This document shows, piece by piece, positions 26,109-34,956 of a DNA stretch of 64,000 bases. Made by a program: the position numbers and the translations under genes. The notes beneath the pieces are model-generated. The model made no database searches. It saw only the letters and a list, made by a program, of their open reading frames with translations, and was not told the DNA's origin. Every line of letters starts with the position of its first letter. Positions within the stretch are counted from its first letter, which is position 1. Source of the DNA: Bacillota bacterium (GTDB taxonomy: Bacteria; Bacillota; Clostridia; Lachnospirales; Lachnospiraceae). The DNA lies in NCBI GenBank assembly GCA_023402845.1, contig JAEYFP010000028.1, positions 28,739-92,738 of the forward strand, in the 5' to 3' direction.

Positions 26109-26154
26109 GTCCTTTTCTTCAGGCGGCATGATTAGCATGCCGCACTGAAAGGAC
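26109..26154 (-). other. long imperfect hairpin inside the operon
   Basis: GTCC...GGAC ends enclose an interrupted stem whose core is GCGGCATG/CATGCCGC with a five-base loop. No U-run follows on the minus strand, so it is more likely an mRNA processing or stability element between ridA and the dehydrogenase genes than a terminator. Confidence 0.45.
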
Positions 26155-26194
26155 CTTCTAAAGTGCCGGCTGTTCGTTTAAATAAAAATAATGT

Positions 26195-26572
26195 TTAGAC
26201 AATCATAGCGGTAAATTCCATCTCAACAAGACAGCCATCTACCATTTTCACACATTGTGTACAGCATCTTGCCGGATAATCACCTTCCGGAAAATAGGTA
26301 TTATATACTTCATTCATTTCCGGTATCAGATAAATGTCTGAAATATAGATTGTAACCTTTGCAACATCATCCATGGAGGCATCCGCAGCCTCCAGAACAG
26401 CCTTCGCATTTTCCATCGTTGCCTTTGTCTGCTCCTTGATTCCTCCTTCAACAATTTCACCGGTACTGTCCGTGCCGATCTGTGTAGTAAAAATCATATT
26501 TCCCATTTTAATTCCCAAGGCGTACGGTCCATGACATTCTCCGCACTTTTCTGTTGTTATTTGAGTTCTCAT
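26195..26572 (-). CDS. RidA-family enamine/imine deaminase
   Basis: 125 residues, YjgF/YER057c/UK114 family, trimeric. Family features seen: GPYALGIKMGNMIFTTQIG and the C-terminal PARCCTQCVKMVDGCLVEME with the arginine that binds the carboxylate of the substrate. RidA hydrolyses 2-imino or 2-enamino acids released by PLP enzymes and flavin amino-acid oxidases, which suits this operon. The ATG at 26572 has AAAGGAGG upstream. Confidence 0.92.
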   Translation of the reverse strand: MRTQITTEKCGECHGPYALGIKMGNMIFTTQIGTDSTGEIVEGGIKEQTKATMENAKAVLEAADASMDDVAKVTIYISDIYLIPEMNEVYNTYFPEGDYPARCCTQCVKMVDGCLVEMEFTAMIV

Positions 26573-26609
26573 ATTGATATCCTCCTTTGCGCTGTGCGCT
26601 TTCATTTAT

Positions 26610-27605
26610 TTAAAATTTAATTTCTAAATCCTTATTTACCAGACTGGACGGTTTCACTTTCTCCGAAAATCTCATGACAAGCTGCTTTAAAGCCCGGCTT
26701 CTGCCTTCATAGAAGGAATCCTCCGAAATAAATGCCGCATGCGGCGTAATTACTACATTATCATTGAATTTGAATAACTCGCTTGTTTCATTCATTTCAT
26801 CTTCAATCACATCAATGCCTGCTCCCTTGATCCAGCCCTGCTCCAGTGCCTTTACAAGTGCCGCCTCATCTACGACAGAGCCTCTCGCCGTATTGAGCAG
26901 ATATGCATCCGGCTTCATTCTTTTCAGCTCAGCTTCGCCGATCAGATGATAAGTGACATCCGGTATCAACGGACAGTGCAGAGAAACGAAATCCGAACGC
27001 TCAAGCAGTTCTTCCAAGGTATCCGCTTTTACACAGCCATATTCTGCAAGAAATTCTTTTGTTTTGGTAGGCGCATAAACAAGAATCTCTAATCCGAGAG
27101 CCTTCAGCACCGGTACCATCCGCTTGGGAATTTCCCCGAAAAACACCATGCCAAATGTCATTCCCGTCATGCGATAGGTTTTATAGCCAAGCAGCGGATC
27201 CCATTTTCCCTCCCTTACCTTTTTATCGAAAAAAGTAATTTTTCTTACAAGATCAATCAGCAGTCCTATTGTATGCACAGCCACTTCTTCCGCACAAAAA
27301 CCCGGAATATTCGTTACACTGATTCCATGATCCGTTGCGGCTTTACAATCTACATTATTGTAGCCGATGCTCTGCAGGGATACCTGCTTTAAAGCCGGAC
27401 AGGCATCCATCACTTCCTTTGTTACCTTTTCATACTCAACGACAAGTCCCTCAGCCTTGGTCCCATTTAAGTGGGTCACAAAATTTTTAGTTCCTTCTTC
27501 GTCCTTAATTTCAATCAGTTCAAGATCCGTCACCCCCCATTCTTTCAGGAGCTTATTTTCATAATCTAAATGATCGTCTATATTATAATAAAGTATCTTT
27601 GTCAT
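26610..27605 (-). CDS. D-2-hydroxyacid dehydrogenase family protein
   Basis: 331 residues, D-isomer-specific 2-hydroxyacid dehydrogenase fold. The catalytic Arg241 (NTARGSVVDE), Glu268 (DVIEDE) and His289 (TPHAAFIS) are present. The NAD-binding glycine motif is damaged: residues 152-160 read GMVFFGEIP where G-x2-G-x-G-x2-G is expected, so two glycines are replaced (Phe155, Pro160). It may reduce a 2-oxo acid made by the dehydrogenase or transaminase, with an altered cofactor site, or it may have lost that activity. Gap to ridA is 37 bp. Confidence 0.85.
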   Translation of the reverse strand: MTKILYYNIDDHLDYENKLLKEWGVTDLELIEIKDEEGTKNFVTHLNGTKAEGLVVEYEKVTKEVMDACPALKQVSLQSIGYNNVDCKAATDHGISVTNIPGFCAEEVAVHTIGLLIDLVRKITFFDKKVREGKWDPLLGYKTYRMTGMTFGMVFFGEIPKRMVPVLKALGLEILVYAPTKTKEFLAEYGCVKADTLEELLERSDFVSLHCPLIPDVTYHLIGEAELKRMKPDAYLLNTARGSVVDEAALVKALEQGWIKGAGIDVIEDEMNETSELFKFNDNVVITPHAAFISEDSFYEGRSRALKQLVMRFSEKVKPSSLVNKDLEIKF

Positions 27606-27620
27606 CGTCTCTCTCCTTTC

Positions 27621-28901
27621 CTAAAGCTCTGCAAGAGATGCATCCAAAATAGAGATTCCCTCATCAATTTCTTCCTTTTTTACGTTCAGCGGAGTGGCAA
27701 AACGCATTCCGTTTCCGTGTACGCCGCAATTCAGTGTCAGCATATGACGTTTCAGACAACCTGCCTTCACTTTTTGCCAAATTTCCGGCGCGGGTGTTCC
27801 GTCTTCCTTGCAGAACTCAATTGCCACCATCAGCCCCGCACCTCTTACATCATAGATGACAGAATATTTTTTCTTCAGTTCATAAAGCCTTTCTTTTAGA
27901 TAAGCTCCCATTTCATTTACATTTTTCAGAAGGCTTCCGTCCTCAAACTGGTCAAGCACCACACAGGCAGCCGCGGCAGCTACCGGATTTCCGCCGAATG
28001 TTGTTCCGTGCGTCCCTGTCGGCCAGGATGCCATGATCTCCGGACTGGATACAATCGCACTCATAGGAAGCCCGCCCGCAATCGCTTTTCCGACCGTCAT
28101 AATATCCGGCGTTACATCATGGAGCTGTCCTGCCCACATGTTTCCCGTACGCCCATATCCAGATTGTATCTCGTCAAACACAAGAAGGATTCCGTATTTG
28201 TCACAAATTTCCCTGACTCCCTGCACAAATTCCCTGGGCGGCACAACATAGCCTCCTTCCCCCATCACAGGCTCCATATAAATACAGGCCACATCATCCG
28301 GGGAAACAATATAGCGAAGCAGCTTTTCGAGCTCAAACAGCGAATATTCCCCTCTTTTCTCCGCCGGAATTTGGGGCGGGCATAAATCTTTCCCCGGGTA
28401 GGGCGCAAAATAAACCTTTCCCATCAAGCCTTCATAATGTTTGCGATATTTGGCATTTGAGCCCGTAATTGAGGTTGCACCGCAGGTCCTTCCGTGGAAG
28501 GAACCCATAAAAGCAATGACTGCACTTCTTCCCGTATAAGACATTGCCAGTTTTAGGGCTCCGTCGGTAGCCTCCGCACCGCCGTTTGAAAAAAAGAGAG
28601 AGGTTAATCCCTTCGGTGTGACGGATGCCAGTTTTTTGGCAAGCTTCAACGTAGATTCATAATTGACAAGATTGAACGATGCATTGATAAGGTTTCCTGC
28701 TTGTTCCTGAATTGCCTTTACGATGGGAGGATAATTATGTCCCATTGCATTTACCGCTATTCCCTGTACAAAATCAAGATACTTCTCCCCGTCCGCCGTT
28801 GTTAAATAACATCCAAAGCCCGATTTCATAACGAGCTCCGTCTGCTTAGCAAACACCGGACTAAAATACTTCTGATAATCCTCAAATTTAACTGCTGCCA
28901 T
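27621..28901 (-). CDS. class III aminotransferase (GABA/ornithine type)
   Basis: PLP enzyme of 426 residues from the 4-aminobutyrate/acetylornithine/omega-amino-acid group. Typical blocks: SNGGAEATDGALKLA, GSFHGRTCGATSITG, VFDEIQSGYGRTG, and the PLP lysine in TVGKAIAGGLP. The closest reactions by motif are omega-amine transaminations yielding a semialdehyde. An iron alcohol dehydrogenase encoded just upstream could reduce that semialdehyde. Gap of 15 bp to the next gene. Confidence 0.9.
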   Translation of the reverse strand: MAAVKFEDYQKYFSPVFAKQTELVMKSGFGCYLTTADGEKYLDFVQGIAVNAMGHNYPPIVKAIQEQAGNLINASFNLVNYESTLKLAKKLASVTPKGLTSLFFSNGGAEATDGALKLAMSYTGRSAVIAFMGSFHGRTCGATSITGSNAKYRKHYEGLMGKVYFAPYPGKDLCPPQIPAEKRGEYSLFELEKLLRYIVSPDDVACIYMEPVMGEGGYVVPPREFVQGVREICDKYGILLVFDEIQSGYGRTGNMWAGQLHDVTPDIMTVGKAIAGGLPMSAIVSSPEIMASWPTGTHGTTFGGNPVAAAAACVVLDQFEDGSLLKNVNEMGAYLKERLYELKKKYSVIYDVRGAGLMVAIEFCKEDGTPAPEIWQKVKAGCLKRHMLTLNCGVHGNGMRFATPLNVKKEEIDEGISILDASLAEL

Positions 28902-28932
28902 TTCAATCCTCCTTCTAATGCCTTAACGGCTT

Positions 28933-30111
28933 TTATTCGTATGCTTTATTCAAAATTGCATAAACATCTTCCTCTCGGATCTTTACCGGGTTCAGTGCCA
29001 GTAGCCTGTATTCCATCGTTCCGCTGACGATTGCCGGAAACATCTCCTTCGTGACAGGCGGAACCTGAATCGTATTCAGCTTTGTCAGCTTATCCGGAAT
29101 TCTGAGATCGCAGCCCAATATTCTGACGGTATCTACAGACAGCTCTGCAGCATCCCTAATTGCCATCCCATCGATATTTTCACCCAGAAGCTCTGCTATT
29201 TTAGCAAATTTTTTGATATTTCCGGGAAGATTTGTTTTCATTACATAAGGCAGCAAAAGAGAATTGGCAATTCCATGCGGCGTATGTGCAATTCCCCCCA
29301 TTGCCTGCGCAATTCCGTGCACCGCACCGAGACCGGCATTTACAAACGCCGTTGCGGCCATCACACTGGCAACTGCCATACTGCTTCTTGCCTCCAGATT
29401 TTCCGGATCAAACGTTGCCGTACGAAGATTCTCACCAATCAGTCTGATCGCAGTTTCTGCATAGGCATCGCTTACCGCCGCCGCGTTCAGGGATACATAG
29501 GCTTCAATCGCATGTGTCAGCGCATCCATTCCGGTACTCGCCGTGATCAGAGGCGGCATGCCCATGTGCATGAGGGGATCCACAATTGCATACAGCGGCA
29601 TTAAATATTCATGTGTTACAGAAAGCTTGCAATTGCGTTGATTATCCGTAATAACACTTGCTGCTGTCACCTCGGACCCGCTGCCAGCGGTCGTTGGCAC
29701 GGCAATCAACGGAAGCGGCCTGTTTGTCACTGTTCTGCTTCCTCCGAATAAATATTCTCTGACAGAGCCTTCATTTGTGGCAAGCATACACATTGCCTTT
29801 GCAGTATCTATGGAACTGCCTCCTCCTACCGCCAGAACAAGATCCGCCTTGCTTTTTTTCAATGTTTCCGCAGCCTGATCTACAACTTCGATCGGAGGAT
29901 CTGCAACCGTATCCGAAAAAACTTCCGTCTCAAATCCCTCTTCTCTTAATTTTTCCGTCATTGCAATGACCGGAAGTGATTTCTTCAGTATCTGATCTGT
30001 TACAATCACTATCTTTTTTACATGTAAGGACTCCAATATCGGTTTCAGTTTTTGGGATGCGTTCCTTCCAAACAAAATTTTTGTCGGGGACTTAAATAAA
30101 AAATCCTGCAT
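28933..30111 (-). CDS. iron-containing alcohol dehydrogenase
   Basis: Group III alcohol dehydrogenase of 392 residues. The NAD-binding VGGGSSIDTAKAM, the PTTAGSGSEVT block, and metal-ligand histidines in DALTHAIEAY, VHGIAQAMGG and HTPHGIANS are present. The family covers 4-hydroxybutyrate, butanol, lactaldehyde and sulfoacetaldehyde reductases. The ATG at 30111 has CAGGAGG upstream; a longer frame would overlap livF. Probably reduces the aldehyde made by the transaminase. Confidence 0.92.
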   Translation of the reverse strand: MQDFLFKSPTKILFGRNASQKLKPILESLHVKKIVIVTDQILKKSLPVIAMTEKLREEGFETEVFSDTVADPPIEVVDQAAETLKKSKADLVLAVGGGSSIDTAKAMCMLATNEGSVREYLFGGSRTVTNRPLPLIAVPTTAGSGSEVTAASVITDNQRNCKLSVTHEYLMPLYAIVDPLMHMGMPPLITASTGMDALTHAIEAYVSLNAAAVSDAYAETAIRLIGENLRTATFDPENLEARSSMAVASVMAATAFVNAGLGAVHGIAQAMGGIAHTPHGIANSLLLPYVMKTNLPGNIKKFAKIAELLGENIDGMAIRDAAELSVDTVRILGCDLRIPDKLTKLNTIQVPPVTKEMFPAIVSGTMEYRLLALNPVKIREEDVYAILNKAYE

Positions 30112-30133
30112 AGCTATTGTTCCTCCTGTTTCC

Positions 30134-30850
30134 TCAGATTCCAAGATAGGATTTTCTGATCTGGTCGTCATTTTTTAATTCTTTAGATCTGCCGGAATTA
30201 ATGATTTCACCTACTTCTATTACATAGGCACGATGAGATGCAGTCAGTGCCATCTGGGCGTTTTGTTCGACTAGAAGAATTGTCGTTTGATACTCTTTGT
30301 TCAGTTTTTTAATGATACGGAATATATTTTCTACAATCACAGGTGCAAGTCCCATGGATGGCTCATCAAGCAGCAGGAGTCTCGGTCTTGCCATCAATGC
30401 CCTTGCCATTGCAAGCATCTGCTGTTCTCCTCCTGACAGGGTACCTGCAATCTGATTCTGCCTCTCGAGCAGCCTGGGAAATAATTCATATACCCACTGT
30501 TTATCCTTTTTTACACCCACTTTATCCTTTCTTAAATAGGCACCCAGATCAATATTTTCGGAAACTGTCAAGATCGGAAAAATCCCTCTTCCCTCCGGGA
30601 CCTGAGAAACACCTAAGCTTACAAGCCTATGAGCCTCCGTTCCACCGATTTGTTCATCGCAATAATGGATTTCCCCGCCGAGCGGCTTCAGAAGCCCGGA
30701 TACCGCATGCAGCGTCGTGGTTTTTCCGGCACCATTCGGTCCGATCAATGCAACAACCTCCCCTTCGTCCACATGAAGTGAAATACCGCGAAGTGCCGGA
30801 ACGGCTCCATAGCTTACCGACAGTTCTTTAATCTCCAGTATATGTCCCAT
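30134..30850 (-). CDS. livF: branched-chain amino-acid-type ABC transporter ATPase
   Basis: About 238 residues. Walker A GPNGAGKTTTLHA, signature TLSGGEQQMLAMARAL, Walker B LLLLDEPSMGLAP, and the LivF-specific end EVGEIINSG. The ATG at 30850 has AGAGGTG seven bases upstream. Pairs with LivG to power import. Confidence 0.95.
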   Translation of the reverse strand: MGHILEIKELSVSYGAVPALRGISLHVDEGEVVALIGPNGAGKTTTLHAVSGLLKPLGGEIHYCDEQIGGTEAHRLVSLGVSQVPEGRGIFPILTVSENIDLGAYLRKDKVGVKKDKQWVYELFPRLLERQNQIAGTLSGGEQQMLAMARALMARPRLLLLDEPSMGLAPVIVENIFRIIKKLNKEYQTTILLVEQNAQMALTASHRAYVIEVGEIINSGRSKELKNDDQIRKSYLGI

Positions 30851-30864
30851 GCCTCTCACCTCTC

Positions 30865-31647
30865 TTACTCTTCATTCTCAAACTTTCCGCTTCCCAAATA
30901 TGCCTGAATGACCTTTTCATTTGATTGGATTTCCGACGGCATTCCTTCGGCTATTTTCTGTCCATGATCAAGTACGATAATCCTGTCAGATATATTCATA
31001 ATAAATTTCATATCATGCTCGATAATCAGCACATCGATCTTCTTTTCGTCTGTGATGTAATGCACTACCTTTGTCAGTTCTTCCTTTTCAAAATTATTCA
31101 TGCCAGCCCCTGGCTCATCCAGAAGCAACAGCTGAGGCTTTACCGCAAGTCCTCTCGCAATTTCCAAAAGTCTCTGTTTTCCATAGGGAAGATTGACTGC
31201 AAGTTCTCCCTCCAATTGCTTAAGTCCCACAACCTCAAGAAGTTCCTCACATTCCTCAATCACTTCTCTCCGCTTTTGATTCGTCCTTTTGGGCAGAAAA
31301 AGAGCTTCCAAAAGCTTCTCTCCATTGCAGCCGGGGTGTGCAATCAATACATTCTCCAGAACCGTCATGCTTTTAATCAGCCGAATATTCTGAAAGGTTC
31401 TGGCAATACCGAACTTTGTACGTTCATGCGCCTTCATCTTTGTGATATTTTTTCCCTTAAAATAAATTGTCCCGTCCGTCGGCTGGTAAACGCCTGTCAA
31501 CAAGTTGAAGAACGTCGTTTTTCCTGCTCCGTTCGGACCTATCAGAGAAAGAATCTCTCCTTTGTTCAGTACAAGATCCACATTATCTACCGCAAGCAAA
31601 CCTCCGAACTGTATCGTTGCACTTTTAGTTTCCAGTACCTTCTCCAT
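30865..31647 (-). CDS. livG: branched-chain amino-acid-type ABC transporter ATPase
   Basis: 260 residues. Walker A GPNGAGKTTFFNLLTG, a LivG-type signature LPYGKQRLLEIARGLA and Walker B LLLLDEPGAGMN. Its start overlaps the 3' end of livM by 23 bases, indicating coupled translation. Confidence 0.95.
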   Translation of the reverse strand: MEKVLETKSATIQFGGLLAVDNVDLVLNKGEILSLIGPNGAGKTTFFNLLTGVYQPTDGTIYFKGKNITKMKAHERTKFGIARTFQNIRLIKSMTVLENVLIAHPGCNGEKLLEALFLPKRTNQKRREVIEECEELLEVVGLKQLEGELAVNLPYGKQRLLEIARGLAVKPQLLLLDEPGAGMNNFEKEELTKVVHYITDEKKIDVLIIEHDMKFIMNISDRIIVLDHGQKIAEGMPSEIQSNEKVIQAYLGSGKFENEE

Positions 31648-32653
31648 TCTTCACACCTCGCATTGCTTTGATTTTATATTCATTTCTAAGCCGCCTGCCT
31701 CGTCCCCAGATACCCTCCGGTTTGAATATCATCATGAGCACCATTGCTGCTCCGTAAATTACCATTCTGTATTCGCTGAAGGCACGCAGTACTTCAGGAA
31801 GCGCCGCCAGTAGAAAGGCACCTAAAATAGAACCTTCTATACTCCCCAATCCTCCGAGCACTACCATAGAAACCATCTTAATCGATTCCGCATAGGCAAA
31901 CGAGGTCGGAGATATCATTCCCATATAAACTGCATAAAAGCTGCCCATCAGAGCTGCCATCCCTCCTCCGATACAAAATGCCCAAAGCTTATAGCGCTTC
32001 ACATCAAGACCGACTGCTGTCGCTGCCACATCATCCTCATTTACCGTCATCATTGCCATTCCAAAACCTGAATTATTAAATCGTTTCATAAATATAATAA
32101 ATACAGTCAGCAGAATTAAGGCAACAAAGTAATATGCTGTTTTCCCCTTTATCACAAGGCCAAATATTTCCGGATTCGGGATACTGGGTATCCCTGCCGG
32201 TCCCCTTGTCAGACTTACTTCGTTTGTCAGAAACAAACGAAATACCTCTCCGAATCCAAGTGTTACAACCGCTATATAGTCTCCTCTGAGTCTCAGCGTC
32301 GGATAGCAGAGAAGCGCACTAAACAATGCCGTACAAATGATGCTGACAATTGTCGCCAGAAAAAAATTAATGCCAAAATTCATCATCAGAAGTGTTGTAA
32401 TATAAGCACCCATTCCATAAAGGCAGACATGACCCAGAGAAAACTGACCGGACCAGCCGATAATTAAATTCAAGCTGAGCGTCAGGCACGCATACATAAA
32501 ACAAAGAATGATAACATGCAGCGTATATTTATTTGTTACGATGAACGGAAAAATGATCAGAAGCAGCAGGCATGCAAACAATGCTGCCTCTTTCTGCCTT
32601 TTTGTAAGTCTGATTTCTATTATCTTTTTTACAATGCCTGTTTTATCACTCAT
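31625..32653 (-). CDS. livM: branched-chain amino-acid-type ABC transporter permease
   Basis: 342 residues, about ten hydrophobic segments; LivM signature GWSGQFSLGHVCLYGMGAY, LRGDYIAVVTLGFGE and the EAA-like GGLGSIEGSILGA. The N-terminus has a basic cytoplasmic tail of about 20 residues. The C-terminal tail is cytoplasmic. Confidence 0.94.
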   Translation of the reverse strand: MSDKTGIVKKIIEIRLTKRQKEAALFACLLLLIIFPFIVTNKYTLHVIILCFMYACLTLSLNLIIGWSGQFSLGHVCLYGMGAYITTLLMMNFGINFFLATIVSIICTALFSALLCYPTLRLRGDYIAVVTLGFGEVFRLFLTNEVSLTRGPAGIPSIPNPEIFGLVIKGKTAYYFVALILLTVFIIFMKRFNNSGFGMAMMTVNEDDVAATAVGLDVKRYKLWAFCIGGGMAALMGSFYAVYMGMISPTSFAYAESIKMVSMVVLGGLGSIEGSILGAFLLAALPEVLRAFSEYRMVIYGAAMVLMMIFKPEGIWGRGRRLRNEYKIKAMRGVKNGEGTGN

Positions 32654-32669
32654 ATACGTTCACCTCTTC

Positions 32670-33539
32670 CTACACCTTATCAATATGCTTGGCACCCATA
32701 ATACCGGAAGGGCGCAGTACAAGAATCAAAATCATCACAATAAATGCATATGCGTCACGATAATCGGAAGAAATATATCCTGCTCCGAGACTCTCAATAA
32801 TACCGATTACAAAGCCTCCCAGAACTGCGCCGGGAATAGAACCGATTCCTCCAAGAATTGCCGCTGCAAATGCCTTCATGCCAAGAAGATACCCCATTGT
32901 CGGATAAACCGCACTGTAGTACGTTCCGACAAGAATACCGGCAATGCCGGCCATAAAGGCTCCAATACCAAATGTGGAGGAAATAATCATATTGGTATTG
33001 ACACCCATCAGCTTTGCATTTTCGATGCTGACAGAACATGCCCGCATGGCAATACCCATTTTTGTCTTATAGACAAGTATGTACAAAATAATCAGCATCA
33101 TAGCCGTAACACTCAAAATGATAATCTGCATATTTGTAAAACTGACAGTTCCTATTTTATAATTTGTTTTTTTAATGGTAGAAAATGGCTGTGTGGAACT
33201 GCCAAAAATCAACTGAGCCAAATTTTGAAGGAATGTGGACATACCGAGTGCGCTTACTAAAACTGCCATTCTTCGGTTCCTTTTGATTGGGCGGTAGGCC
33301 ACCCGCTCCACGCCCATACCAAGTATGGACGTAAAGCAGGCTGCCAGCAAAACCATTGCAATAACCGGAAAACCAAGCTTTGTGGCAAGCAGCATTCCGA
33401 TAAAGGTACCAAACATCAGCACGTCGGCATGTGCCCAGTTAACAATTTGAAGAACTCCGTACACCATGGAATAGCCGAGTGCGACCATTGCATAAATACC
33501 ACCTATAATTATTCCGTTAAGTAAGTGCTGGAGAAACAT
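32670..33539 (-). CDS. livH: branched-chain amino-acid-type ABC transporter permease
   Basis: 289 residues with eight or so membrane segments. NGIIIGGIYAMVALGYSMVYG is summarised here as the N-terminal LivH block (NGIIIGGIYAMVALG); GGIGSIPGAVLGGFVIG is the EAA-like loop. Forms the permease pair with LivM. Confidence 0.94.
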   Translation of the reverse strand: MFLQHLLNGIIIGGIYAMVALGYSMVYGVLQIVNWAHADVLMFGTFIGMLLATKLGFPVIAMVLLAACFTSILGMGVERVAYRPIKRNRRMAVLVSALGMSTFLQNLAQLIFGSSTQPFSTIKKTNYKIGTVSFTNMQIIILSVTAMMLIILYILVYKTKMGIAMRACSVSIENAKLMGVNTNMIISSTFGIGAFMAGIAGILVGTYYSAVYPTMGYLLGMKAFAAAILGGIGSIPGAVLGGFVIGIIESLGAGYISSDYRDAYAFIVMILILVLRPSGIMGAKHIDKV

Positions 33540-33571
33540 AGGGAACTCCTCCTTTTGAAAAGCTTTGGTTT

Positions 33572-34708
33572 TTATTCGTAAATATCAAATTTTCCATCCT
33601 TTACCACGAACCTCATCTCTGACTTCGTACAGTTACAATCCACAAATTGATAGGTTCCCGATACTCCTGTGTAATCCGTATCAGTCAAAGCCTGATTCAA
33701 TGATTCTCGTGTCAATTCTCCGTCTACACGATTCATTGCATCCATCATAACCATGATTGCATCATAGGCAAGTGCGGACCAGTTGCCCGGTTCCTCCCCG
33801 TATTTATCACTGTAACTCTTTACAAACTGCTGGGTAATTTCGTTATCTGCCTCTGCGCTGAACTCACCAAGCACATATAATCCTTCTACAGCATCCCCAT
33901 ACTCAAGCATTGCCGGTGAGTACAATCCGTTTGCACCTACGATTCCAATATCTGCACATCCGTAGGAATCCTTCTGTTCACAAATCATACCTGACTCCGT
34001 AACAAGGCCGGCAATGAACATTCCGTCTGCACCTGAATCTGCAACTGCCGTTAAAATTGTGGAAAAATCTACGGTCTCCCCATAAACAAATGTCTGCTCG
34101 GTGACAACGTTCAATCCGAGTTCTTCCGCATTGCTTCTGAACTCATCGGCAATGCCAAGCCCATAATCATCATTTTCATAGAGCAGCGCTACATTCTTCC
34201 ATCCAAGATCACTGCAGAAGGATGCTCCCTCCGCACCCACATCCGCATCATTGGGAGCAGTACGATAAAAATAATCACTGATCCCTGTCAGTCCCGGATT
34301 GGTTGCAACCGGACTGATGCTCGGAAGACCCGCTTCTTCGTATACATCGACCTGAGCGAACATACAGGAACTGTTATAGGAGGAAATCACCCCGAGAATT
34401 TCCTCATTCTCCACAAACTTGTTTGCAATTGCCGCAGCAGAAGTCGGTGACGCTTCATCATCCTCTTTCACAAGCTCAACTGTTTTTCCGTTGATGCCTC
34501 CGTCAGCATTTACCTGATCGACAGCCAGTTGGATCGCATCCAAAATCAGCAATCCGTCTGCCGCCACACTTCCCGTCATCGGAAAAGAAGTTCCGATGTA
34601 AATCGTGTCGTTATCCGCCTTGGAACCGCAGCCGCTGAGCAAGGATGCTGTCAATACCGCAGCAAGTGTGCAAGCCGTCAATCTTTTCATTTTCATCTTT
34701 CTCGTCAT
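33572..34708 (-). CDS. livJ: ABC transporter substrate-binding lipoprotein (LivJ/K type)
   Basis: 378 residues. A lipoprotein signal peptide with lipobox LLSGC (Cys27) precedes a type I periplasmic-binding fold: IYIGTSFPMTGSVAADG, DDEASPTSAAAIANK, and a hinge region. AGAGGAGGAAG precedes the ATG. The family binds branched-chain amino acids but also amides, urea and other amino compounds, so the ligand is open. First gene of the module; being first and strongly served by an SD site fits the high copy number needed for a binding protein. Confidence 0.94.
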   Translation of the reverse strand: MTRKMKMKRLTACTLAAVLTASLLSGCGSKADNDTIYIGTSFPMTGSVAADGLLILDAIQLAVDQVNADGGINGKTVELVKEDDEASPTSAAAIANKFVENEEILGVISSYNSSCMFAQVDVYEEAGLPSISPVATNPGLTGISDYFYRTAPNDADVGAEGASFCSDLGWKNVALLYENDDYGLGIADEFRSNAEELGLNVVTEQTFVYGETVDFSTILTAVADSGADGMFIAGLVTESGMICEQKDSYGCADIGIVGANGLYSPAMLEYGDAVEGLYVLGEFSAEADNEITQQFVKSYSDKYGEEPGNWSALAYDAIMVMMDAMNRVDGELTRESLNQALTDTDYTGVSGTYQFVDCNCTKSEMRFVVKDGKFDIYE

Positions 34709-34828
34709 TTTCTTCCTCCTCTTTTTTCATTCCCTTTTTTATTTGTGGCCTTTCCATTCTATAGCAACGGGAGCATATTCGTAATTCCTCCCGGTTCTAC
34801 CCTTCTATAAATTTCTGATAGCAGAATC

Positions 34829-34845
34829 GTTTATCTAAGATAAAC
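34829..34845. promoter_or_regulatory. palindrome in the livJ leader
   Basis: GTTTATCTAAGATAAAC is an 8-bp perfect inverted repeat around one base, placed directly after the U-run of the leader hairpin. It could be an operator or part of the RNA fold. Confidence 0.4.
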
Positions 34846-34875
34846 AAAAGGCACATTGATTTTTATCAATGCACC
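34842..34875 (-). terminator. terminator-like hairpin in the livJ leader
   Basis: An 11-bp stem (34850-34860 with 34865-34875, two G-U pairs, four-base loop), followed on the minus strand by TTTTGTTT. It could end spoIVB transcription, but it lies about 45 bases downstream of the predicted livJ transcript start, so it may instead act as an attenuator. Confidence 0.6.
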
Positions 34876-34927
34876 TTCACATTTTTATGTGGTCTATCCG
34901 GTAAGCCCACCTGATTGAATTTTTCAA

Positions 34928-34956
34928 ATCATAATGGATAATTTTCAAAATTGCAA
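34928..34956 (-). promoter_or_regulatory. predicted promoter of the liv/catabolic operon
   Basis: Minus strand TTGCAA (34951-34956), 17-bp spacer, TATGAT (34928-34933). The -35 sits in ATTGCAAT, the same core as in the gntR palindrome. Transcripts would carry a leader of about 210 bases. The gap 34709-35081 otherwise holds only the hairpins listed and A/T-rich sequence. Confidence 0.55.

Noticed and set aside
32508..33260. 250-residue plus-strand frame opposite livM/livH
   Set aside because: Antisense to two clear permease genes; Cys/His/Asn-rich composition typical of a reverse-strand shadow.
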